64,000 bases of DNA from Kribbella caucasensis (GTDB lineage Bacteria; Actinomycetota; Actinomycetes; Propionibacteriales; Kribbellaceae): assembly GCF_004361855.1 (NCBI RefSeq), contig NZ_SNWQ01000016.1:124001-188000 (forward strand), written 5' to 3'. The notes under the pieces are model-generated. The model was not told where the DNA came from and did not search any database. It was given only the letters and a program-made list of their open reading frames with translations. Below are positions 57,561 through 64,000 of the stretch, one piece after another. Made by a program: the position numbers and the translations under genes. Every line of letters starts with the position of its first letter. Positions within the stretch are counted from its first letter, which is position 1.

Positions 57561-58835
57561 ATGGTCACGCCGGAGGGTGACTCGGCGGTTCTCGACGAAC
57601 CGACCCGGTCGGGAGCCAACCAGTACGATCTGGGCACCTTCAACGAGGCTGTGATCATCGAGACGATCCGGCTGGCCGGAATCATCAGCCGGACCGAGAT
57701 CTCCCGCAAGACCGGGCTGACCCAGCAGTCGGTGTCGCGGATCCTCCGCATCCTCCTGCAGCAAGGGCTGCTCGTCGAGGAGGCCCAGGAACGCGCCGAA
57801 CGCCTGGGCAAACCCCGTACGCCGGTGCGGTTGCGCTCGAAGGCGGCCCATGCCGTCGGCATCCACATCGATCCGGAGCTGCTCACGGTCGCGGTGGTCG
57901 ACCTGGACGGCAAGATCGTGCGACGTGAGACCGTCGACCTCGCGGCCGACCTCGATGGGCTCCGCCTGGTCGATCTCGCGGCGGCGACCGTGTCCGGCGC
58001 GCTCAGCATCAGTCAGGTGGACCTCGGGTCGGTGCTCGGCGTGGGTGTCGCCGTACCGGGTCCGATCAACGCGGACGGGACGCTGCTCGACCTGCCGCTG
58101 CAGCCTGCCTGGCGTGGGCTGGAGATCCGGCAGCGGCTGCAGCATAAGCTCAACCACCCGGTGCTGGTCGAGAAGGACGGCACCGCGGCGGCGATCGGCG
58201 AGCGCTGGATCGGGCGGTCGGCCCGGGCCCGCGACTTCGCCTACCTCTACCTCGGGACCGGCGTCGGCAGCGGGCTGATCCTGAACGGCTCGATCTACCG
58301 CGGCGGCACGGCGAACGCCGGCGAGTTCGGTCAGCTGGCGGCGCTGCGGATGGGGGAGTGGGACGCCGACGGCGGGCCGCGGATGATGGCCGAGTGCAAT
58401 CCGACCGCCTCGCTGCCGGTCATCGCGGCCGACTTCGGCTATGTCGAGACCGACGCCACCGCGACCGATGAGGCCAAGCGCTACAAGGCGGTCTGCAAGG
58501 CCGCCGCGAATGGCAACGAAGCCGCACGGCAGGCGGTCACCCAGGTCGCCCGGGTGATCGGGCAGGGAGCGGTCGGCCTGGTCGATCTGCTCGACATCGA
58601 CCTGATCGTCCTCGGCGGACCGGCGTACGAGAAGGAGATCGCCGACACGCTGCTGTCCGAGATCGATCGGGCGGTCAACTCGTTCCCGATCGCCAGAGGC
58701 ACCCGCACGGTCGCGGTCGAGGAATCGATGCTGCAGGCCGACGCGGCCGCGGTCGGGGCGGCGTCGACGATCTTCCACGACGCGTTCACACCCCGCGTCG
58801 GCGGCTCCAGCCAGGCTCGTAGGCTGCCCAAGTGA
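57561..58835 (+). CDS. ROK-family transcriptional regulator
   Basis: A 424-residue regulator. N-terminal winged helix (IIETIRLAGIISRTEISRKT, LTQQSVSRILRILLQQGLLV) and ROK ATPase-like sugar domain: EKDGTAAAIGERW, YLYLGTGVGSGLIL, GEFGQLAALRM. The zinc-binding CxCGxxGCxE motif of ROK kinases is absent (MMAECNPTASLPVI), so sugar binding without phosphorylation is likely. Start ATG at 57561 after GGGAGGT. Expected to repress this operon until its sugar or keto-acid appears. Confidence 0.85.
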   Translation: MVTPEGDSAVLDEPTRSGANQYDLGTFNEAVIIETIRLAGIISRTEISRKTGLTQQSVSRILRILLQQGLLVEEAQERAERLGKPRTPVRLRSKAAHAVGIHIDPELLTVAVVDLDGKIVRRETVDLAADLDGLRLVDLAAATVSGALSISQVDLGSVLGVGVAVPGPINADGTLLDLPLQPAWRGLEIRQRLQHKLNHPVLVEKDGTAAAIGERWIGRSARARDFAYLYLGTGVGSGLILNGSIYRGGTANAGEFGQLAALRMGEWDADGGPRMMAECNPTASLPVIAADFGYVETDATATDEAKRYKAVCKAAANGNEAARQAVTQVARVIGQGAVGLVDLLDIDLIVLGGPAYEKEIADTLLSEIDRAVNSFPIARGTRTVAVEESMLQADAAAVGAASTIFHDAFTPRVGGSSQARRLPK

Positions 58836-59389
58836 ATCTCTCCCGCCCTCTTATCGAAGACGTAGTGCTCCGATTGGTCCGGCCCGACGACGCGCCCTCC
58901 TTCTGCGAGGCCCAGTTGCGCAGCCGCGAGCAGTTGGCCCCGTGGGAACCGCGGCGTACCGACGAGTGGTACGACCCGGCGTACCAGGCGACCCGGTTCC
59001 AGAGCCTGCTGGACCGAGAGAACACGTTCCCGTGGGTGGTGGCTTCCCAGGATCGCGTGATCGGCACGGTGACGTTGTCGAACATTGTGGCGGGTCCGTG
59101 GCGTAGTGGCGATCTCGGCTACTGGATCGACGTCGCCGAGGTCGGCCGGGGCCTCGCCTCCGCCGCGGTGGCAGCCGTGTGCGAACTGGCCGACCAGGAA
59201 CTGCTGCTCCACCGCATCGCCGCCAGCACCCGCACGGACAACGCTCCGTCCCAGCGGGTGCTGACGAAGAACGGCTTCGAGCAGTACGGGTCAGCCCGCA
59301 ACTACCTGCACATCGACGGCGCCTGGCGCGACCACAACCTCTACCAGCGCATCCTCAACGACCGCGCCCCGGGCGAAGCCCCTAGTTAG
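58832..59389 (+). CDS. GNAT-family N-acetyltransferase (RimJ/RimL type)
   Basis: A 185-residue acetyltransferase: LRLVRPDDAPSFCEAQLRSR at the N-terminus, SGDLGYWIDVAEVGRGLASA carrying the acetyl-CoA loop, and AASTRTDNAPSQRVLTKNGF. It resembles ribosomal-protein or small-amine acetyltransferases; substrate unknown. The GTG overlaps the ROK stop by four bases. An imperfect direct repeat spans its stop codon. Confidence 0.8.
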   Translation: MNLSRPLIEDVVLRLVRPDDAPSFCEAQLRSREQLAPWEPRRTDEWYDPAYQATRFQSLLDRENTFPWVVASQDRVIGTVTLSNIVAGPWRSGDLGYWIDVAEVGRGLASAAVAAVCELADQELLLHRIAASTRTDNAPSQRVLTKNGFEQYGSARNYLHIDGAWRDHNLYQRILNDRAPGEAPS

Positions 59390-59424
59390 GGCAGTCGGGC
59401 GAAGCCCCAAGTTGAGAGGCAGCC
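59371..59424. repeat. Imperfect direct repeat at the end of the GNAT gene
   Basis: GGGCGAAGCCCC begins at 59371 and again at 59397; the 26-28-base copies differ by an indel of two and some substitutions (TAGTTAGGGCAG against AAGTTGAGAGGCAG). The first copy contains the GNAT stop codon; the second reaches the stop of the convergent oxidoreductase. Similar in character to the duplication at 4515-4552. Confidence 0.75.
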
Positions 59425-60519
59425 CTAGCTCGGTGGCAGCTGGGTGCAGCGAGTCACGTCGACGTCGTCGTACCGGCCTTCCAGTACGTCGAGGAACTTG
59501 ACCGGGCGTTGCAGCGCCGACGCGATGTAGACCGCGCGGACGGTGGCCAGTGCCTCGATGGCATCGTGCACGGTGATACCGGGCTGGCTGCCGTTGGCGA
59601 TCGCCGTGAAGATGTCCTCGTACTGCGCGACGTGGCGGCCCGGCCGTTCGGGGTCGAAGGCGACATCGTCCTTGACCCCGTCGGCGTTGAACCGGCGGAG
59701 CAGGTCGTTCTCGACCTCGGCACCGCCTTCGGTGCCGTGCACGGAGACCAGCGTGCGCCCGCCAGGAAACGCCGCCGTGGTCGCGTGCAGGGTGGCGACC
59801 GCCCCGGACTCGAACATGATTGTCGCGACGACCGTGTCCTCGACCTCGATCGCGTGGTGCGCCGCGCGGACCGCCTGCGCCTGAATGGTCACCGGCCGGC
59901 CCATGAACCACAGCAGCAGATCGACGGTGTGGACGCCCTGGTTCATCAGCGCGCCACCACCATCCTGCGCCCAGGTGCCACGCCAGCCCGCGGACGCGTA
60001 GTACTCGTCGCTGCGCCACCAGGCGACACTCGCGACCGCTGAGGTGCGCTGCCCGAACCGGCCGGCCCGGATCGCCTGCGAGACCAGCGCGCTGCCGGGG
60101 TCGAACCGGTGCTGGCTGATCACCGACGACACGACGCCGTGGTTCGCCGCCCGGGTTGCCGCGGCGCCGAGGCGACGGGCCCGGGTCAGGTCGACGTCGA
60201 GCGGTTTCTCGATCACCACGTGTTTGCGCTCGCTCAGCGCTTGCTCCGCGAGGGCGGCGTGCGTTCCGCTCGGCGTACAGATGGCGACCAGATCGAGGTC
60301 GGCCGCATCCATCGCCGCGGTGAGGTCGCCGAACACCTTGGGCTCCGGCTGGCCGGCTTCGACCAGCCGCGCGGCCAATGCCTCCCGGGCGGCCGCGTCG
60401 CCGTCGACGAGGGCGGTCACGACGGCATCGGGCCGGGCCGCGATGGTGTCCGCGTGGGTACGGCCGATGATGCCGCAGCCCACGATCGCAACATGGTGGA
60501 GTTCGGTCGGATCAGTCAT
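59425..60519 (-). CDS. Gfo/Idh/MocA-family oxidoreductase
   Basis: A 364-residue NAD(P)-dependent oxidoreductase. Rossmann motif VAIVGCGIIGRTHADTIAAR, signature EKPLDVDL with catalytic Lys, then substrate-domain motifs DQGG-like QDGGGALMNQGVHTVDLLLW with the family His. It is the second such enzyme in the window. It follows the huge beta-helix protein gene after seven bases, and its SD (AGGAG) overlaps that gene's stop (TAG), so the two are co-expressed. Confidence 0.83.
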   Translation of the reverse strand: MTDPTELHHVAIVGCGIIGRTHADTIAARPDAVVTALVDGDAAAREALAARLVEAGQPEPKVFGDLTAAMDAADLDLVAICTPSGTHAALAEQALSERKHVVIEKPLDVDLTRARRLGAAATRAANHGVVSSVISQHRFDPGSALVSQAIRAGRFGQRTSAVASVAWWRSDEYYASAGWRGTWAQDGGGALMNQGVHTVDLLLWFMGRPVTIQAQAVRAAHHAIEVEDTVVATIMFESGAVATLHATTAAFPGGRTLVSVHGTEGGAEVENDLLRRFNADGVKDDVAFDPERPGRHVAQYEDIFTAIANGSQPGITVHDAIEALATVRAVYIASALQRPVKFLDVLEGRYDDVDVTRCTQLPPS

Positions 60520-60526
60520 CTTGCTC

Positions 60527-63500
60527 CTAGCCGGCAGTGAAGTTCGCGGTCATCACCTGGTCCGCGGTCACGGTGAAGGTGTACGACGGTTCGGTCGAGA
60601 CCACCTGGCCGTTGACGGTCCAGTTCTGGAAAACGCTATCCGATCCGGGCGTGGCCGTCACTGTGACCTGCGCGCCGACCTCGTACTTCCCGGGCTCGGA
60701 CTCGTTGCCGTGGAGCTCTGCGGTGCCGTTCCCCACGGTGCTGACCGAGATGCTGCGTTGCACGACGTTGATGACCATCACGTTGTGCAACCGGACCGGT
60801 CCGGTGCTCGTGGCGCCGTTGTAGCGGGCCAGGTTGGTCGCCTCGAGGTCACCTTTCACGACCTTCACCGTGTAGCCGTCGGTGCCCAGGTTGTCGGTGC
60901 CGAGGTTGAAGGCGTCGACCTCGCCGTCGTTCACCACCAGCCCGTCGTGGAACCCGTACGCGAAGACGTTGAACAGGGTCAGCCCGCTGGCGCCGTCGAC
61001 GGTGACGATCTTGGCGGTCTTGCGCATGTACTTGTCGATGACGAGCTCGAAGATGCTGCCCTCGTTCATCCAGTACGGCTGCTGGTAGCCGATCCGGGTG
61101 ACCGCGTTGCCGTTCGAGAGCACGCCTTCGATCCGTCCACCGGTACTGCGGCCGACCGAGATCGCGTGGTCGAAGAAGGCACCGGCCAGCTTCCGGACCA
61201 CGAATCCGTCATTGCGATAGGTGGTGAAGTCGAGGCCGTTCCACGCATTCGGGAAGCCAGTGTTGATGACGTAGGTCTGCGAGCCCTTGCCGCGGACGGC
61301 GTACGGGTAGGGCACGACGCCTTCGGGCTTGCCCGGGTTCTGGTCGGGGTAGAACACGCGCAGTCCGCGGAGCCCGGCCTTCTGTCCGTTGAGGGTAACC
61401 AGGGCGGTCGCGGTGTCGGGTGTGGTTGTGCCGCGACCCTCGAAGGCGTGCAGCACGGTGCCGCCGCTCGCGCCTCCTTGGTCCCGGTTCGGTACTGCGG
61501 ATGCGCCGCGCAACTCGACGTTGGCGGGGACGCTGAGATGGGTGCTGATCCGGTACCACCCGGCCGGGAGATAGACGATGCCGCCGCCTTCGCGTCCTGC
61601 CTTGTCGAGCACCTTCTGTACTGCGGCTGTGGCGTCCGCTGCTGGGAGATAACCGACTCCGTGCGGCGCGCCCGCGACGTACAAGCGCTTGCGGGCCGGA
61701 CCAGGGAGCGGCTGTTGGATGTACGTCGGCGCGGTGCCGGACATCCGGTGGATGATGCCGGAGAGCGCTCCCTGTATCGCTGTGCCGGTCGTCTTCACAT
61801 AACCGCGCGAGTTGTTCAGGATCGCGTGGTCCTCGCCCTCGACGTGTCCGCCGGCCAGAGTCATACCCCAGCGATCGTCCATCACGTCGACTTTGAGTCC
61901 GATCCCGGTACGGCGGATGTCGGGCTGCAGGAAGCTGCCGGTGAACTGGGCCCGCTGACCGGCGACCACCTGGATGCCGACCTTGTAGTCGGCGAGCGTG
62001 ATCCGGTGGAACTGGTCCCATTCGAGGTCGCCGAGGACCAGGCCGGTGCCGTTCGCGCGGGTCCAGGTGTCGAGGGCGGCGCGGGTCGGTGGGTGGTAGG
62101 CGGCGGGCGCGCCGGCCCAGTAAGAGTTGCTGAAGGCAACGTTCTCCCAAGTGCCGACGTCGGCGCCGTTGTAGGCCCGGGCGCCCTCGAACAGAGCGGT
62201 GCCGCGGATGTTGCGGATCGTGCTGGACTCGTGCACCTGGCCGTTGCTGGGTGCGCCGCCGCGGTCGTTCGGCATCGTGCTGATCCCGATCCCGCGGTAG
62301 GAGTTGAGCATCGTGACGTCCTGGACGGTCGCCATCATGTAGTTTTCATTGCCGATCCAGGCGCCGCCGGGGATCTCGAAGGTGTAGTTGTACGGGATCG
62401 GGTCGGTGGCGTTCTGCAGTGGGTACCAGGTGGTGACCCCGATGACGCCGGCCGATCCGCCGATCCGGAACAGGCTGGGCCCGTCGTTGCCGGCGGCAAG
62501 GTCCGCGATCACGACCGTGCCGTAGTCGCCGGTGGGTTTGTCCGGGTCGCGTCGATCGCCTCGGAGAGTGCAGAAGGCGTGGATCTCGAGGGTGTCCTTG
62601 ACGAGGTACTTGCCGGCCGGGAGCCAGACGGTTCCGCCGCCGGCGTCCTGGCAGGCGTAGATTGCGTTCTGGATTGCCTTGGTCGAGTCGTTGCGGCCGC
62701 TGCGGTCGGCGCCGTACCGGGTGGCATCGAAGTCGGCGACCACGCCCTCCTCGGTGGGATTGACGGTCTGGACGAGCTTCGGCTCCGGGATGACGACCGG
62801 CGACTCGCGCAGCTGGAGCTCCTTGACGACGAAGGTCGGAGCACCGGTCATCAGGATTCGGACGTAGCGGGCCTTGGTGGTGGCGAAGCGGGTCTTGCTG
62901 AACTGGTTCGCGCCTGGGGAGCCGGTCCGGCCGACCGTGGTGAACGTCTGGCCGTCGTTCGAGACCTGGACGGTGTAGTCGGGGGAGTAGGACTGGGCCC
63001 ACTCGACTCGGACGTCGTTCACTGCGCGGGGTTCGGCCAGGGTGATTTGCAGCCAGGAGTCACCGGTGCCGCTGGTCCAGGTGGTGTCGTGGTTGTTGTC
63101 GTTGACGTTGATGGCGCCGGTTCCGTTGCTGGCGGTCGCAGTACCGGTGGGCGCGAAGTTGGTGTCGACGATCGTTGCTGTGAAGGCGTCGAGCTTCTGC
63201 TGGAGGGTTTGGAGAGCGGCTTTCACCTGTGTGTCGGTGACGTCGGGGGTCGCTGCGACTTCTTGGGCGTCGTCGATCGCTGCTCGGAGCGTGGCCCGGC
63301 TGCCGGCGGGGTACTGGCCGTCGCGGGTGCCTTCGCGAGCGCCTTTGTGGATCCGGGCGGCTTCGTCGATCAGGTCGACCAGGCCCTCGGTGACGTCGAG
63401 AGTGGTGGCGACCTTCGCGACGCGGACAGCGGCGACCTTGAGGTCCACAGAGCCGTCGCCGTTGTGGATGCGGAAGTCGGAGCCGTTCGACCGGTTCGTC

Positions 63501-64000
63501 ATCACGGCATCGGGTAGCGCGAACGTGTGTGTCTTCCAGGTCTTCGTGTCGCCGTACTGGACGAGCTCCGAGTTCTTGAACTTCTCCGGGATGGTCTCGC
63601 CGGGGGAGTCGTAGTGCAGCCCGAACTGGCCGTTGCCCTCGTCGAAGTAGTCGACGCTGACCAGGACGAGGTTGCGGTTGTCGTAGAGGTAGGTGTCGGA
63701 GACGTTGAGGTAGAAGAAGTTCGTGCCCGGCGCGGGGGCGGTCCGGTCGGTCTGCCAGTACGGACGGCCGTCCTGGATGCCGGTGATCAGGTTCTCCGGG
63801 CGGTCTCCGGCGCGCGGGCTCAGGCCTTGCTGGATCGGGGTGGCGCCGAGCTGGACGGATGCGCCTGCCGTGCTGATCCGGAGGTCCGCGATCGTGATGT
63901 CCTCGCTGCCCGACAAGCGGAGGTCCGCACCACCGAGGCGGTCGGCGAACTCGATGCCGGTCAGGGTGAACGTGCCGGTCCGCCATTGGCTCGTGTTCGT
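60527..64000 (-). CDS. Secreted double beta-helix glycoside-active protein, N-terminus cut
   Basis: 1157 residues are visible; the frame is open at the right edge. Order from the N-side: a carbohydrate-binding-like beta domain (about 1-190), a helical FIVAR-like spacer (about 215-280; AARIHKGAREGTRDGQYPAG), an F5/8-type module (about 285-395; NFAPTGTATASNGTGAINVN), then two Pectate_lyase_3-type right-handed beta-helices (near 415-720 and 780-1060; YGADRSGRNDSTKAIQNAIY and ADATAAVQKVLDKAGREGGG), and an InlB-like beta-repeat tail (VYTFTVTADQVMTANFTAG region). Two fused helices of this type occur in GH55 beta-1,3-glucanases and in pectin-active enzymes; I cannot choose between them. It shares an operon with an oxidoreductase. 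Confidence 0.75.
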   Translation of the reverse strand, partial: TNTSQWRTGTFTLTGIEFADRLGGADLRLSGSEDITIADLRISTAGASVQLGATPIQQGLSPRAGDRPENLITGIQDGRPYWQTDRTAPAPGTNFFYLNVSDTYLYDNRNLVLVSVDYFDEGNGQFGLHYDSPGETIPEKFKNSELVQYGDTKTWKTHTFALPDAVMTNRSNGSDFRIHNGDGSVDLKVAAVRVAKVATTLDVTEGLVDLIDEAARIHKGAREGTRDGQYPAGSRATLRAAIDDAQEVAATPDVTDTQVKAALQTLQQKLDAFTATIVDTNFAPTGTATASNGTGAINVNDNNHDTTWTSGTGDSWLQITLAEPRAVNDVRVEWAQSYSPDYTVQVSNDGQTFTTVGRTGSPGANQFSKTRFATTKARYVRILMTGAPTFVVKELQLRESPVVIPEPKLVQTVNPTEEGVVADFDATRYGADRSGRNDSTKAIQNAIYACQDAGGGTVWLPAGKYLVKDTLEIHAFCTLRGDRRDPDKPTGDYGTVVIADLAAGNDGPSLFRIGGSAGVIGVTTWYPLQNATDPIPYNYTFEIPGGAWIGNENYMMATVQDVTMLNSYRGIGISTMPNDRGGAPSNGQVHESSTIRNIRGTALFEGARAYNGADVGTWENVAFSNSYWAGAPAAYHPPTRAALDTWTRANGTGLVLGDLEWDQFHRITLADYKVGIQVVAGQRAQFTGSFLQPDIRRTGIGLKVDVMDDRWGMTLAGGHVEGEDHAILNNSRGYVKTTGTAIQGALSGIIHRMSGTAPTYIQQPLPGPARKRLYVAGAPHGVGYLPAADATAAVQKVLDKAGREGGGIVYLPAGWYRISTHLSVPANVELRGASAVPNRDQGGASGGTVLHAFEGRGTTTPDTATALVTLNGQKAGLRGLRVFYPDQNPGKPEGVVPYPYAVRGKGSQTYVINTGFPNAWNGLDFTTYRNDGFVVRKLAGAFFDHAISVGRSTGGRIEGVLSNGNAVTRIGYQQPYWMNEGSIFELVIDKYMRKTAKIVTVDGASGLTLFNVFAYGFHDGLVVNDGEVDAFNLGTDNLGTDGYTVKVVKGDLEATNLARYNGATSTGPVRLHNVMVINVVQRSISVSTVGNGTAELHGNESEPGKYEVGAQVTVTATPGSDSVFQNWTVNGQVVSTEPSYTFTVTADQVMTANFTAG

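Noticed and set aside
60044..63517. Plus-strand open frame of 1157 codons
   Set aside because: Antisense to the beta-helix protein and the oxidoreductase; Val/Gly/Asp/Arg-rich composition typical of a shadow frame.
1..64000. tRNA, rRNA, CRISPR, insertion sequences or prophage
   Set aside because: No tRNA-like T-arm or cloverleaf, no regular spacer array, no transposase, integrase or phage structural gene was noticed. By-eye search only; tRNAscan-SE and Infernal would be decisive.

Overview
The window is high-GC DNA packed with genes of actinobacterial type: many GTG starts, ATGA/GTGA stop-start overlaps, separate ParE/ParC subunits, an LprG-P55 pair, and DUF7455, DUF5998, DUF2630 and DUF2087 proteins. 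The load of secreted plant-polysaccharide enzymes and sugar ABC systems suggests a soil saprophyte. Kribbella or a close relative (Propionibacteriales) is my best guess, but this is inference from gene content, not from a search. About 54 protein genes are supported, two cut by the window edges and one frameshifted. I saw no rRNA, tRNA, CRISPR array or insertion sequence.

Layout. 1-4.9 kb: DUF456 membrane protein (cut), glycogen-debranching-type enzyme, a frameshifted LysE exporter divergent from a MocR regulator, and a DUF7455 zinc-binding-type protein. 5.3-7.4 kb: parE. 7.4-19.3 kb: a carbohydrate cluster with a six-hairpin glycosidase, a LacI regulator with palindromic operators, a 1202-residue multimodular GH10 xylanase, a CUT1 ABC importer and a Gfo/Idh/MocA oxidoreductase. 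19.3-25.9 kb: a secreted peptidase-C15-like protein whose catalytic Cys reads Ser, two convergent beta-carbonic anhydrases separated by an 89-bp nested inverted repeat, a sucrase/ferredoxin-like protein, and the LprG lipoprotein with its MFS partner. 25.9-28.3 kb: parC. 28.5-33.3 kb: a MacB/FtsX-type ABC exporter divergent from a two-component system. 33.4-47.8 kb: mostly housekeeping genes (CoA-binding protein, F420/FMN oxidoreductase, FetB-like permease, AMP-forming acyl-CoA synthetase, GNAT/ADP-forming acyl-CoA synthetase fusion, P1 peptidase, DUF5998, phosphodiesterase, subtilase, thymidine kinase, rhodanese). 48.1-50.1 kb: a DUF4185 (GH183-type) secreted protein convergent with a phytanoyl-CoA-dioxygenase-like enzyme. 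50.2-59.4 kb: a LysR/DapA-family pair, then a second sugar locus (ABC importer, uronate-dehydrogenase-like SDR, ManD-like acid-sugar dehydratase, ROK regulator, GNAT). 59.4-64 kb: an oxidoreductase and a huge secreted double beta-helix protein that runs off the right edge.

How the genes work together. The frame parE - parC - GNAT/acyl-CoA synthetase - DUF5998 - phosphodiesterase - thymidine kinase - rhodanese resembles, from memory, a conserved actinobacterial core order, into which accessory catabolic islands are inserted. Island 1 makes a coherent xylan or hemicellulose system: secreted xylanase, lipoprotein capture, import, intracellular trimming, and LacI control through sites of the form TGGACC-GTCCA. 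Island 2 looks like import of a glycoside followed by oxidation of a sugar or uronate to an acid and dehydration to a 2-keto-3-deoxy acid. Its substrate is not deducible from sequence alone. It is the best candidate here for an undescribed catabolic system.
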